A stretch of 64,000 bases of DNA from Bacteroidales bacterium CF (GCA_000473305.1 CP006772.1:806001-870000); one strand, 5' to 3'; shown: positions 25,892 through 34,997, numbered from the stretch's first letter. Notes: generated from the sequence alone by a model not told the origin. Numbers and translations: made by a program.

Positions 25892-27274
25892 ATGAATTCA
25901 TTTGCTTCTATCGTGGAGGGCATAAGTGCCTTCCTGTGGGGTTGGCCTATGATTGTACTCCTTTTAGGCACTCATATTTATCTTACAATTATTCTAAAAT
26001 TTCCTCAGAGAAAAATATTCACTGGGATAAAATTGTCTGTTACGAAAGATAAGGGAGCAAACGGAGATGTGAGTCAGTTCGGGGCATTGGCTACTGCGCT
26101 GGCTGCAACTATCGGTACAGGTAATATTGTTGGAGTAGCCACAGCCGTTGCACTCGGAGGTCCGGGAGCGGTTTTATGGTGCTGGCTTACAGGAGTATTC
26201 GGGATTGCAACAAAATATTCAGAAGGTTTGCTGGCTATAAAATACAGGGTCAGAACTTCGGACGGAACTATGCTGGGCGGCCCAATGTATGCGCTTGAAA
26301 GAGGGCTTAACATGAAGTGGCTCGGTATTTTGTTTTGTATTTTTACTGCTGTTGCTGCCTTTGGAATAGGGAACACAGTTCAGGCAAACTCTATTTCCAT
26401 GCTTTTAACTGAGACATATTCTGTTTCAAAATACATAACAGGAGTAGCAATAGCGCTTCTCACTGCCCTCGTAATACTTTTCGGAGTGAAGGGAATTGCA
26501 AAGGTATGCGGTACCTTGGTCCCTTTCATGGCCTTTTTTTATGTTTTAGGTTGTGTGTATATTCTGGCGATGAACTATAATTTTCTTGGAGAAACAATCC
26601 GTGTAATCTTTGAATCTGCTTTTAGCGCAAAGGCGGCGGGTGCGGGCTTTATTGGTACAACTATCATGATGGCTGCAAGATACGGTATTGCAAGGGGGCT
26701 CTTTTCAAATGAGTCCGGTCTCGGTTCTGCACCTTTAGTTGCAGCCGCAGCACAGACGAGAAATCCTGTAAGGCAAGCCCTGGTGTCGTCAACAGGAACT
26801 TTTTGGGATACAGTTGTCGTTTGCGCATTGACCGGCTTAGTCGTTGTTAGCTCTGTAATTGCGTTTCCCGATATTGACCATACAGACGGAGCCGCATTGA
26901 CAAAAGCTGCATTTTCAAAAATTCCGTTAGGATCTATTATTCTTTCGGTGGGAATAATAACTTTTGCTTTCAGCACAATACTGGGATGGAGTTATTACGG
27001 AGAGAAAGCCGTAGAATATCTCGGAGGTAAGAGATTCATAATTTGGTACAGGGTGGCATGGATAATTGCCGTATTTGTAGGTTCGGTAGCAAACCTTTCA
27101 CTGATTTGGAATATCGCAGACAGTATGAATGCACTTATGGCAATTCCAAACCTGATTGCTCTGCTACTCCTTTCAAAGGTTTTAGTCAAAGAGACAAACA
27201 AATATCTCTGGTCGAAAAAGCTTGACGAGACATCAAACGAAGAGATCCCTCTGATAACAAAGGGATCCCGATAG
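25892..27274 (+). CDS. agcS: Sodium:alanine/glycine symporter family protein
   Basis: A 460-residue transporter of the AgcS family with about ten to eleven hydrophobic segments. Family-typical motifs are ALATALAATIGTGNIVGVATA (about residues 65-85, split), GGPGAVLWCWLTGVFGIATKYSEG, MGGPMYALERGL (here LGGPMYALERG) and LFSNESGLGSAPLVAAAA. It imports alanine or glycine with sodium, or possibly protons. It is transcribed divergently from the DUF454 gene. The last codons contain the inverted repeat GATCCCT/AGGGATC, which may help end transcription. Confidence 0.93.
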   Translation: MNSFASIVEGISAFLWGWPMIVLLLGTHIYLTIILKFPQRKIFTGIKLSVTKDKGANGDVSQFGALATALAATIGTGNIVGVATAVALGGPGAVLWCWLTGVFGIATKYSEGLLAIKYRVRTSDGTMLGGPMYALERGLNMKWLGILFCIFTAVAAFGIGNTVQANSISMLLTETYSVSKYITGVAIALLTALVILFGVKGIAKVCGTLVPFMAFFYVLGCVYILAMNYNFLGETIRVIFESAFSAKAAGAGFIGTTIMMAARYGIARGLFSNESGLGSAPLVAAAAQTRNPVRQALVSSTGTFWDTVVVCALTGLVVVSSVIAFPDIDHTDGAALTKAAFSKIPLGSIILSVGIITFAFSTILGWSYYGEKAVEYLGGKRFIIWYRVAWIIAVFVGSVANLSLIWNIADSMNALMAIPNLIALLLLSKVLVKETNKYLWSKKLDETSNEEIPLITKGSR

Positions 27275-27293
27275 TTTTAAAACAGTATTAAGT

Positions 27294-29312
27294 TTAGTTC
27301 TCTACTGGTAAAAAGCTGTACTTTTTGCCGTAGTCTCTCATTTGTTGCAGGAAGTCCTTAGGGTAATCCACCTTGTAGTCAATAATCTTACCATCCTTCT
27401 CGACAGGGGTGATGTCAGGATTTATAAAACCACCGTAAGGCTTGAGGTCTAAAGCTGCATATCTCTCTTTGAGCTCTTTATGTAACTGTGGATCTATATT
27501 GATTCCATAGGTTGTGACAAGCTTTTTACCTGCTTCATAGTCTCCCTCGGATTTTATTCTCTGGAGCTCTTTCAGTAACTCGCCGAAGAGAGTCCTTAAT
27601 TTAGCATAATCGTTGATTACGAAATATGTTTTCCCGTCACGAATGCGCTTTTCTATAACATTATCGGCTTTCCCTTTCTCGAAGCACCATTCGGAAATCA
27701 TTTTTCTGCCCTGCATATGAGCCTGAGTCACCTTCTTTCCCAGATCTATACGAACAAACTGTGTGAAAATACCATTCCTTATATAGCTGATATATTCTGC
27801 CTTATAGGCTGTGTCATTTGGTGTGATTCCAAGTTCGACAAGCTTTGGATCGGCCAGATAGTACAGTGCAAAAAGATCGGCTCTCGACTCTTCAAGTGTT
27901 GAGCTGTAATCCTTCAGAGCGTTTGGAGACGTGCCCTCACGTAACTGCCCCGAGCCGTGTCCAAGACATTCATGAAGGTCTGTGTGAAGATTGCCTGTAA
28001 GACTTCCGTACTCTTTTAGAAGCTGAACTTCAGACTCATCCCATGAAAACTCTCCGCTCATAGTCTTAGGGGACTCTTCCGCAGCTTTTTCGTATGCATC
28101 TGTAATGTTTGCAATCGTTACAGACTTAGAACCATGTTCTTTTCTGATCCAATCTGCATTAGGGAGATTTATTCCAAGAGGAGAGACAGGGTGACAGTCG
28201 CCGCCAAGTTGCACGGCATTGATTACCTTGGCAGAAACACCCTTAATCTCTTTCTTCCTGTATTTAGGATCGATAGGAGAGTTATCCTCAAACCACTGAG
28301 CATTTTCGCTGATTATTTGTGTTCTCTTTGATGCCTCAAGATCCTTGATATTGACCAGCCCTTCCCAGGTAGCCTTTCTCCCGAGGGGATCGTTGTAATT
28401 TTCTATGAAACCATTGATAAAGTCAACCTGAGATCCGGTCTCACTTACCCATGCAATATTGTAGTCATCCCATATCTTGAGGTCACCGCTCTTATAGTAA
28501 TCGCAAAGGAGCTTAATATACTCCCTCTGATTTGCGTTCTCGGCAACAGATGCTGCTTTCTCCAGATGATAGATGATTTTTTCTATTGCAGCTCCGTAAA
28601 GTCCGCCTGCCTTATATACCCTCTCCTCGATTTTGCCATTTTGTTTGACGAGTTTTGAATTAAGACCATACGATAAAGGTTTGGGATCGTTAGGTTTTTC
28701 CAATTTTGCGTAGAACGATTCTGCCTCTACGGCTGTAATACCGTCATAGAAGTTAACTGCACTTTCTGTAATCAAATCCCCCTTACCGGAAATATTCTTC
28801 CTGTAAGGTGCAATTGCAGGATCGAAAATGATTGGAAGCATCTCGTCTTTAAGAGAGTCCAGCCCACTTTGGGACATCAGGCCGGCAAAATACTCTTTTG
28901 AACAGCCGGGTAAAATCTTCTCCTCAGCATAGTGATGATGAATGCCGTTGCTGAAAAAGACTCTTTTGGCATATACCATGAATTCATTATAATCCTTACT
29001 CTCTTTTTCGCCATTGTAATTGTCAAGTATTTGTTCCAGTACTTTCCTTACCTTCAGACCATACTTTGAGTTCTGATCCCAGAAAATATCACGGCCGCAC
29101 TTGACTGCCTCACTTAGATGGTAGATGTACTCCTTTTGTTGAAGGGTGAGAGAATCCCATCCGGGAATTTGAAAACGGATGACTTTTATATCGGCAAATT
29201 CATCTGCCAGATATTTGAAAGGTTCCTGCGTCTTTTCAGGAGCCCTCTGTTTACATGAGCACAGTGAAAGCCCTGTAATTGTTGCAATAAGCATGATTTT
29301 AACGTAGTTCAT
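27294..29312 (-). CDS. Dipeptidyl-peptidase III-like lipoprotein (M49)
   Basis: A 672-residue M49 metallopeptidase. The zinc motif is HECLGH near residues 446-451 (family form HExxGH), with the further ligand in LEESRADLFALYYL. Family stretches NADWIRKEHGSKSVTIANI and FTQFVRIDLGKKVTQAHMQGR are also present. Dipeptidyl-peptidase III removes dipeptides from the N-termini of oligopeptides. Here an N-terminal lipoprotein signal (LCSC, Cys20) predicts membrane anchoring outside the cytoplasm. The start at 29312 is preferred over 29330, because the latter lies inside the TATATTTG box at 29335-29328. Confidence 0.9.
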   Translation of the reverse strand: MNYVKIMLIATITGLSLCSCKQRAPEKTQEPFKYLADEFADIKVIRFQIPGWDSLTLQQKEYIYHLSEAVKCGRDIFWDQNSKYGLKVRKVLEQILDNYNGEKESKDYNEFMVYAKRVFFSNGIHHHYAEEKILPGCSKEYFAGLMSQSGLDSLKDEMLPIIFDPAIAPYRKNISGKGDLITESAVNFYDGITAVEAESFYAKLEKPNDPKPLSYGLNSKLVKQNGKIEERVYKAGGLYGAAIEKIIYHLEKAASVAENANQREYIKLLCDYYKSGDLKIWDDYNIAWVSETGSQVDFINGFIENYNDPLGRKATWEGLVNIKDLEASKRTQIISENAQWFEDNSPIDPKYRKKEIKGVSAKVINAVQLGGDCHPVSPLGINLPNADWIRKEHGSKSVTIANITDAYEKAAEESPKTMSGEFSWDESEVQLLKEYGSLTGNLHTDLHECLGHGSGQLREGTSPNALKDYSSTLEESRADLFALYYLADPKLVELGITPNDTAYKAEYISYIRNGIFTQFVRIDLGKKVTQAHMQGRKMISEWCFEKGKADNVIEKRIRDGKTYFVINDYAKLRTLFGELLKELQRIKSEGDYEAGKKLVTTYGINIDPQLHKELKERYAALDLKPYGGFINPDITPVEKDGKIIDYKVDYPKDFLQQMRDYGKKYSFLPVEN

Positions 29313-29327
29313 AATTCTATATTTACA

Positions 29328-29335
29328 CAAATATA
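29328..29335 (-). promoter_or_regulatory. -7 element for the M49 peptidase gene
   Basis: On the minus strand this reads TATATTTG. Predicted start of transcription is near 29322, about 10 bp before the ATG at 29312. This supports the shorter reading frame. Confidence 0.5.
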
Positions 29336-29357
29336 GCTCTTTGTGGCAGAAAAAGAT

Positions 29358-29365
29358 TAATTTTG
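29358..29365 (+). promoter_or_regulatory. -7 element for the C11 peptidase gene
   Basis: TAATTTTG fits TAnnTTTG and lies 14 bp before the ATG at 29380. A TTTG is found at 29340, but the 14-bp spacing is shorter than the consensus, so support is partial. Confidence 0.4.
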
Positions 29366-29379
29366 ATTCTTAATACCAA

Positions 29380-30543
29380 ATGAAAAAGATGAAGCGGTCG
29401 TTATTTGTATTCACTCTGTTAGCCCTACTAATCCTCCACTCCTGTTCAAAAGATGACATAACTGATGATGGTTATAACAGGGTGGTGATTATCTATTTTG
29501 CGGCAAATAATAACCTGAGTTCATACGCTGAGAACAATATAGAGAGTCTCTCCAAGGGGTATATCCCCGGGGAGGAGAGTGATGATATCCTTCTTGTCTA
29601 TTCTCATACAGAAAATAACCTTCCGGTATTGTTGAGGTTGTATAAAGATAACTCCGGGAGTGTCAAGCAGGATGTTGTCTCTAATTACGAACAACAGAAC
29701 TCGACAACACCAGAGGTTCTTGAGTCTGTACTGGACAAAGTTAAAGTTATATTTCCGGCCAGGGAGTACGGATTGATATTGTGGTCGCATGGCACCGGAT
29801 GGCTTCCTGAAGACTATTATGAAAACTCAAATCAGTACGGAGTTCAGTTCCCGGATCCTTATGCTCACATGGTTAAAAGCTTTGGTTATGAGGATGGTGT
29901 GGAGATGGATATAAAAGATCTTAGTAATGCCATACCATATCATCTTTCATTCATAATCTTTGATTGTTGTCTGATGGGCGGAATTGAGGTAGCATACGAA
30001 ATTAAAGATAAATGTGACTATATTGTCGCCTCTCCGGCAGAGATTCTTGCAACCGGGTTCCCTTATGACAAAGTTGTTGAACCATTGTTTGAGAAAAAGG
30101 CAAACCTTGAGGAGGTGTGTGAGAGATACTATGATTTTTACAACTCGCAAAGCGGAGTATACCGCTCTGCTACCATCGCATTGTACAATACAGAGAAACT
30201 TGAAACACTGGCATCTGTATGCAGGAATATATTCGCGGCTAACAGAGATAAACTTCCAGCCCTCCCTGTGAAGAATATACAGGGGTATTTCAGATTAAAC
30301 AAACATTGGTTTTATGACCTGGAAGATTTTGTTTCGCAATTTGCATCTCAGGAGGAACTCTTGCAGTTTAACAATGCACTCTCACAAGTTGTGACAACGA
30401 AATTCTATACTCCGATATTCCTGGATCTGACCATATCCAGGTATTCTGGGATAAGCACTTATGTGCCAAGCAACGGAAGCGCCTATCTTGATAACTATTA
30501 CAAGGGTTATAAGTGGAATACGGCCACTCAGATGATAAAGTGA
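29380..30543 (+). CDS. Clostripain-family (C11) cysteine peptidase lipoprotein
   Basis: A 387-residue protein with a lipoprotein signal (lipobox LHSC, Cys22) and a C11 catalytic domain. The histidine is in LILWSHGTGWLPEDYY near residue 136 and the nucleophilic cysteine is in IIFDCCLMGGIEVAYE near residue 195. Clostripain-type enzymes cleave after arginine or lysine. Related Bacteroidales proteins are anchored on the cell surface, and some take part in toxin or polysaccharide-lyase processing. It diverges from the M49 gene. Confidence 0.9.
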   Translation: MKKMKRSLFVFTLLALLILHSCSKDDITDDGYNRVVIIYFAANNNLSSYAENNIESLSKGYIPGEESDDILLVYSHTENNLPVLLRLYKDNSGSVKQDVVSNYEQQNSTTPEVLESVLDKVKVIFPAREYGLILWSHGTGWLPEDYYENSNQYGVQFPDPYAHMVKSFGYEDGVEMDIKDLSNAIPYHLSFIIFDCCLMGGIEVAYEIKDKCDYIVASPAEILATGFPYDKVVEPLFEKKANLEEVCERYYDFYNSQSGVYRSATIALYNTEKLETLASVCRNIFAANRDKLPALPVKNIQGYFRLNKHWFYDLEDFVSQFASQEELLQFNNALSQVVTTKFYTPIFLDLTISRYSGISTYVPSNGSAYLDNYYKGYKWNTATQMIK

Positions 30544-30550
30544 CAAATAG

Positions 30551-30580
30551 TTGCTGTCAGTCAGAAATTTTGTATATTTG
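30551..30580 (+). promoter_or_regulatory. Promoter for rplY-pth-hslR
   Basis: TATATTTG at 30573-30580 is a full -7 box. TTG at 30551-30553 sits 19 bp upstream as a partial -33 element. Transcription should start near 30586, leaving a leader of about 77 bases before rplY. Confidence 0.55.
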
Positions 30581-30617
30581 CGCTCTCTAAAAAAGGAAAC
30601 TTTTTTGGTGCAATGGG

Positions 30618-30636
30618 ATCCGGACCATTTCCGGAT
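30618..30636 (+). promoter_or_regulatory. Hairpin in the rplY leader
   Basis: ATCCGGA (30618-30624) and TCCGGAT (30630-30636) form a perfect 7-bp stem around a five-base loop, inside the predicted untranslated leader and 26 bp before the rplY ATG. No T run follows, so it does not look like a terminator. A ribosomal-protein leader that binds L25 is one possibility. Confidence 0.45.
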
Positions 30637-30662
30637 TGAGTAACACATTTTAATTATTTATT

Positions 30663-31247
30663 ATGAAGACATTTAATTTAAAAGGGACACCGAGAAGCGT
30701 GTCAAACAAACAGGCAATCAAAACATTGAGGAGAAACGGAGAGGTTCCTTGCGTACTTTACGGAGCAGGTATCGAAAACGTACTTTTTTCAGTTGATGCA
30801 AAAGAACTTTTGCTTGTAACAAACACACCGAACTCTTACATCGTTGAACTTGAGATTGCCGATAAAAAATATACAGCAGTTTATCACACTGCACAGTTCC
30901 ACCCAGTAACAGACGAAACCCTTCACGTTGATTTTCTGGCAGTTTCTGCAGAGAAACCAGTTTCAATCAATGTTCCTATCATTATCACCGGTAATTCAGA
31001 GGGTGTACGTCAGGGAGGAAAACTCAGTGTGTCAGCAAGAAAGCTTAAAGTTTCAGCTTTAATGGCCAATCTTCCTGATACTCTTACAGTAGATATTACA
31101 AATTTAAGTCTTGGCAAGACAATCGTGGCTGGTGACCTTAAGTATGACAATATTCAGATACTTTCACCTAAGAGTACAATTATCTGTGCTGTCAAGATGA
31201 CAAGGGCGGCTATAGGTGCAGCAGCTGCAGCAGCCGCAGCGAAGTAA
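30663..31247 (+). CDS. rplY: 50S ribosomal protein L25 (Ctc/TL5 form)
   Basis: A 194-residue protein of the long L25/Ctc type that binds 5S rRNA. The N-terminal L25 domain covers about 1-90 (VPCVLYGAGIENVLFS), and a TL5-type C-terminal beta domain follows (SINVPIIITGNSEGVRQGGKL). The C-terminus ends in an alanine-rich tail (GAAAAAAAAK), typical of Bacteroidota. It is followed after 17 bp by pth, the same order seen in many bacteria. Confidence 0.96.
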   Translation: MKTFNLKGTPRSVSNKQAIKTLRRNGEVPCVLYGAGIENVLFSVDAKELLLVTNTPNSYIVELEIADKKYTAVYHTAQFHPVTDETLHVDFLAVSAEKPVSINVPIIITGNSEGVRQGGKLSVSARKLKVSALMANLPDTLTVDITNLSLGKTIVAGDLKYDNIQILSPKSTIICAVKMTRAAIGAAAAAAAAK

Positions 31248-31264
31248 CAATATAATGTTATGGT

Positions 31265-31828
31265 ATGAGCTATCTTATAGTCGGATTGGGAAACATCGGA
31301 GCTGAGTATGCTGATACCCGCCACAATGCAGGATTTTATGTGTTGGATGCCCTTGCAAGGGCATCCAACATATCTTTTATAAGCAGCCGTTACGGATCTA
31401 TAGCCGAGTACAAATTCAAGGGAAAGAGGTTTGTGCTTCTTAAGCCCTCCACATATATGAATTTAAGCGGGAAAGCTGTTAATTACTGGCTGAAGGCAGA
31501 AAACATCGAACAGGAGAACATGCTTGTCGTGGTTGATGATATTGCCATCCCTTTTGGCGAGTTGAGAATGCGCAAGCAAGGCAGCGACGGGGGTCATAAC
31601 GGATTAAAAGACATTATCTCAGTTCTGGGCAACAATAATTTTTCCCGCATAAGAGTTGGAATAGGAGGAGATTTCTCAAGAGGGCAGCAGGTTGACTATG
31701 TACTTGGAACATGGAGCTCTGAGGAGAGACTGGCATTGCCTGCAATTGCAGAAAAGGCCATCGAGACAATCAAGATGTTCGGCACGGTCGGCGTTGACAG
31801 GACAATGAACTATTGCAACACAAAATGA
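31265..31828 (+). CDS. pth: Peptidyl-tRNA hydrolase
   Basis: A 187-residue enzyme that releases peptides from peptidyl-tRNA. Family marks are VGLGNIGAEYADTRHNAGF with the catalytic histidine near residue 20, KPSTYMNLSGKAV, and GSDGGHNGLKDI. It is in an operon with rplY and overlaps the following S4-domain gene by 4 bp (ATGA). Confidence 0.97.
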   Translation: MSYLIVGLGNIGAEYADTRHNAGFYVLDALARASNISFISSRYGSIAEYKFKGKRFVLLKPSTYMNLSGKAVNYWLKAENIEQENMLVVVDDIAIPFGELRMRKQGSDGGHNGLKDIISVLGNNNFSRIRVGIGGDFSRGQQVDYVLGTWSSEERLALPAIAEKAIETIKMFGTVGVDRTMNYCNTK

Positions 31829-32229
31829 GCAGGGTAGATAAATTCCTATGGTCTGTAAGGATCTACAAAACCCGCACAGATGCAACAGAGGCTTGCCGTT
31901 CAGGCAGGATAAAAGTTAACGGATTGGATGCGAAACCATCGAGAGAGGTAAAGCCGGGAAATATATTGAATATCCGGAAAGGAAGCATACATTTCCAATA
32001 CAAGGTGATAGCCGATGTGGAGCGCAGGCAACCGGCAAGGATGGTGGAGGAGTATATATTGAATATAACCCCTAAGGAGGAACTTGAAAAGCTTAATATG
32101 CCCAGAGAGACCTTCTTCCTTGCCAGAGATCGTGGCACAGGCAGACCGACCAAGAAGGAGAGACGTGATATGGACGATCTTCTGGACAGTGTGGACTTTC
32201 TATATGATACAGGCGAGGATGAAGATTAA
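31825..32229 (+). CDS. hslR: S4-domain RNA-binding protein (HslR-like)
   Basis: A basic 134-residue protein whose first 60 residues are an S4 RNA-binding domain (RVDKFLWSVRIYKTRTDATEAC, split near residue 15, then GRIKVNGLDAKPSREVKPG). E. coli Hsp15/HslR recycles stalled 50S subunits carrying peptidyl-tRNA, which fits its place beside pth. The start at 31825 is chosen for the ATGA overlap with pth and the canonical S4 N-terminus; the frame itself is open from 31813. The last 4 bp overlap the convergent manA gene. Confidence 0.9.
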   Translation: MSRVDKFLWSVRIYKTRTDATEACRSGRIKVNGLDAKPSREVKPGNILNIRKGSIHFQYKVIADVERRQPARMVEEYILNITPKEELEKLNMPRETFFLARDRGTGRPTKKERRDMDDLLDSVDFLYDTGEDED

Positions 32230-33215
32230 CTTTTGCCTGTAATCTCCAATATCTGACATTTCGCGCTGTTTTTCAAAATTGTGTATTCTCCCATCGCAGA
32301 TGGAATAAGTACAGTCTCACCTTTAGATACCTTGAGTGAGGACTCTTTTGAATCAATCAAAACCTCACCTTCCAGCACCATATATATAATAAAGCTTTCA
32401 AAAGTACTGCTTTCAAAACGCATCAGCCTCTCCGGATTAAGGAGGGATATCTTAAAATAGTTACAATCATTTATTATCTCACTCTCACTATTTTGTTTGC
32501 CAGAATTGTGATATTGTGAAAGGTCGTATTTATTGTAATCTATGATGTCTATTGCAAGATCGAGATGCATTTCGCGGGCGGTCTTCGGATTATGCTCTCT
32601 TCCCCAGTCATATACCCTGTAAGTCACATCTGATGTTGTCTGTATCTCTGCTACAAGAATACCTCCGGTGGCTGCGTGAATTGTGCCGGGAGTGATAAGA
32701 ACGTAATCTCCCTTTTTTGGAGTGATAACGTTAAGCAGTTCATCGACTGTATCGTTATTACACTTGTCGTACAACTCCTGCGGAGTGGTATCTCTGTTAA
32801 ATCCTAAATAGATTTTTGCATCAGGAGCTGCATCAACTATGTACCATAGCTCAGTCTTTCCGTAAGATTCATGTCTTGAAAGTGCAGTCTCGTCATCAGG
32901 GTGTACCTGGATTGAAAGTCCCTGTTGGATATCCAGATATTTGATGAGAATTGGAAATTCGACCCCGTATTTTTCATAAATCGCATCCCCGGTTATCTCT
33001 CCCAGATAAGTCTCTACCAACTCGTTGATATCATTCTCTTTAAGATAGCCATTTTCTACGACAGACACATCTCCCTGAACACCGCTCAACTCCCAGCTCT
33101 CACCTGTCGGTTTCTCTCCTGTCTTCGGTTTATTCAGCAGCTGAGACAGCTGATCTCCTCCCCATACACGTTCCTTAATTATTGGTTTGAATTTTAGCGG
33201 GTAAAGTGTTGCCAT
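32226..33215 (-). CDS. manA: Mannose-6-phosphate isomerase, class I
   Basis: A 329-residue zinc-dependent enzyme that interconverts mannose 6-phosphate and fructose 6-phosphate, feeding GDP-mannose and fucose synthesis. Motifs are FKPIIKERVWGG at the N-terminus and GLSIQVHPDDE with metal-binding Gln and His. Further along are KTELWYIVDA, and PGTIHAATGGILVAEIQ with the third histidine. The length matches the short Bacillus-type class. It overlaps the upstream CPBP gene by 41 bp and so belongs to a three-gene transcript with it and the nucleotidyltransferase. Confidence 0.93.
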   Translation of the reverse strand: MATLYPLKFKPIIKERVWGGDQLSQLLNKPKTGEKPTGESWELSGVQGDVSVVENGYLKENDINELVETYLGEITGDAIYEKYGVEFPILIKYLDIQQGLSIQVHPDDETALSRHESYGKTELWYIVDAAPDAKIYLGFNRDTTPQELYDKCNNDTVDELLNVITPKKGDYVLITPGTIHAATGGILVAEIQTTSDVTYRVYDWGREHNPKTAREMHLDLAIDIIDYNKYDLSQYHNSGKQNSESEIINDCNYFKISLLNPERLMRFESSTFESFIIYMVLEGEVLIDSKESSLKVSKGETVLIPSAMGEYTILKNSAKCQILEITGKS

Positions 33216-34011
33216 ATTTGTAGTTCATTAAAAAAATGGTAATTATCACAAAAATCAGTGATATTGCGTAATAAATATAATATCCGTTTCCGGGTATAAG
33301 ATCTTTGAATCCTGCATCTGCAGGCAGATTCGGATTGAGAAGCACAACAATGTACGAAAATCCGTTGTTGATAAAGTGAAGGAATATGGTTGCCCAAAGT
33401 GAGCCTGTTTTCCAGTATACCCAGCCCATTAGAGAACCTACCAGAAAAGCTGGGATAGCCTGCCACGGGTTTAGGTGAATCACCCCGAAAATAAAAGCAG
33501 ACCAGAGTATAGCCTTCCATGGTTTCATGTGAAAAAGAAGCCCTCTGAGAATAATTCCGCGGCAGAATGTCTCTTCAAAAAGTGGTGCAAAGATTACCAT
33601 CATAAGAAGGCTGCTGTATCTGTTCTTCGTCACACTTTCCAGCAGATCCCTGATAAAATCGGGAACCGGCATCCATGAAGAGAGCGGCTCTGTAATATAG
33701 TTAAATGCAACCAGAAGCGGAGGAAGCAGCAGAAAAGTAAAGAGTCCGCCAAGACGACCAAAATCAGGTGTATTTAATGGTTGGGAATTTTCTGAAGAAA
33801 ACCTTGTTTTGGACCACCTCATCCAAAGATATGGAGGAAGGAAAATAAAAGGATAAGCAATGGCCGGATGCCAATCAGATATAGACGGAGCTATCATCTG
33901 TAGTAAAAAGGTTACACCGCCGCTTAGAATGCTGCCGCCTATTACCATCATCGCTACAAGTATCCAGCTTTCTTTCAGGTCCGGAATATATGACCAATAT
34001 CTTCTTAACAT
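33175..34011 (-). CDS. CPBP-family intramembrane protease (CAAX-protease/bacteriocin-processing family)
   Basis: A 278-residue multi-spanning membrane protein with about seven hydrophobic segments. The family motifs are FEETFCRGIILRGLL (EExxxR near residue 142), FGVIHLNPWQAIPAF, and FLHFINNGFSY (HxxxN near 219). Members are glutamate-dependent intramembrane peptidases such as Rce1. In bacteria some give immunity to secreted peptides, but most have no known substrate. It abuts the nucleotidyltransferase stop with no gap and overlaps manA by 41 bp. Confidence 0.88.
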   Translation of the reverse strand: MLRRYWSYIPDLKESWILVAMMVIGGSILSGGVTFLLQMIAPSISDWHPAIAYPFIFLPPYLWMRWSKTRFSSENSQPLNTPDFGRLGGLFTFLLLPPLLVAFNYITEPLSSWMPVPDFIRDLLESVTKNRYSSLLMMVIFAPLFEETFCRGIILRGLLFHMKPWKAILWSAFIFGVIHLNPWQAIPAFLVGSLMGWVYWKTGSLWATIFLHFINNGFSYIVVLLNPNLPADAGFKDLIPGNGYYIYYAISLIFVIITIFLMNYKYGNTLPAKIQTNN

Positions 34012-34926
34012 TTAGTTCTTATTAAACAGTGGTGACGGATACACTCCTTCGGCACTCAGGGAGGCAAGCTTGTTAACTACAAATTCCCTGTCTTCCCTGA
34101 AAGTTACTCCAAACCATTGATCTTTCGTATTCAGAACCTTGCATGTTGCATTCCCGCTTTTGATAATCTCATTTACCACATATGGGATGTAGTACTCAGC
34201 AGTAATGTTCTCCCTGTTTGCCACCAGAAATTCCTTGAATAACTCTTCATTCCTTGAGAAGAGATCCGGAGTGAAACCCCATATATTCATTGAAACTAGT
34301 GTACATTGAGATATCGGCACTCTTTCTCCTTTTGAATTAACTCCATAGATTCCGTCATCCTCTCTGGCTATTTTATGATGTTCCTCAACACCTGTCAGAC
34401 AGCAATCCTCATTGACCGAGCAGACTCCCCTGGAGACACTTCCTGACTCGGAAAGTGTATTGTCAACATTAAAGCCAACCATAGAATAGGCTCCCACTTT
34501 TCCTTCATTTTCAACCAGAAAGCGTCCAAGAACTTCAAAAGAGTGACGACCGTAGTAATCGTCGGCGTTTATCACAGCAAAAGGTGTGTCAATCACATCC
34601 TTTGCCACCAGCACAGCGTGTCCTGTGCCCCAGGGCTTACATCTCTCACTATTGTATGTATAGCCTGACGGTATCTTGTCCAACTCCTGTTCTACGAAAA
34701 CCAAATCAATGGAGTTGCCGTAGCGCTCTCTTACACTCTGTTCAAATACCTCTCTGAAACTCCCTCTTATAATAAAGACAATCTTTCCGAATCCTGCCCT
34801 TATTGCATCAAAAACAGAGTAGTCCATTATTGTCTCACCGCAAGGTCCCACACCGTCAAGCTGCTTTAGTCCCCCATATCGGCTTCCCATACCTGCGGCA
34901 AGTATTAGTAAAGTTGGTTTTGTCAT
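34012..34926 (-). CDS. Sugar-phosphate nucleotidyltransferase family protein
   Basis: A 304-residue NTP-transferase-domain protein. The nucleotide-binding signature is LILAAGMGSRYGGLKQLDGVGP at residues 6-27 (split in reading). VINADDYYGRHSFEVL (metal-binding DD-type motif) and late IKSGNATCKVLNTKDQWFGV resemble enzymes making NDP-sugars. The exact sugar is not evident. Neighbouring manA makes a mannose or fructose phosphate link plausible, but this is only context. It is first in the operon, with a -7 box at 34959-34952. Confidence 0.82.
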   Translation of the reverse strand: MTKPTLLILAAGMGSRYGGLKQLDGVGPCGETIMDYSVFDAIRAGFGKIVFIIRGSFREVFEQSVRERYGNSIDLVFVEQELDKIPSGYTYNSERCKPWGTGHAVLVAKDVIDTPFAVINADDYYGRHSFEVLGRFLVENEGKVGAYSMVGFNVDNTLSESGSVSRGVCSVNEDCCLTGVEEHHKIAREDDGIYGVNSKGERVPISQCTLVSMNIWGFTPDLFSRNEELFKEFLVANRENITAEYYIPYVVNEIIKSGNATCKVLNTKDQWFGVTFREDREFVVNKLASLSAEGVYPSPLFNKN

Positions 34927-34951
34927 TATTGGTTATCTTGATTAATAGTGA

Positions 34952-34971
34952 CAAAATTATTATTATTTTTG
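34952..34971. promoter_or_regulatory. Divergent -7 elements (nucleotidyltransferase / divIC-like)
   Basis: On the minus strand TAATTTTG (34959-34952) has a partial ATTG 21 bp upstream and serves the nucleotidyltransferase operon. On the plus strand TATTTTTG (34964-34971) lies 26 bp before the DivIC-like gene. Only 4 bp separate the two boxes. Confidence 0.5.
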
Positions 34972-34997
34972 CGAAAACTACAATTTAGAACCAAAAG

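Noticed and set aside
27244-27267. Inverted repeat GATCCCT/AGGGATC near the end of the symporter gene as terminator
   Set aside because: The stem is only 7 bp with a 10-base loop, lies in coding sequence and is not directly followed by a T run.
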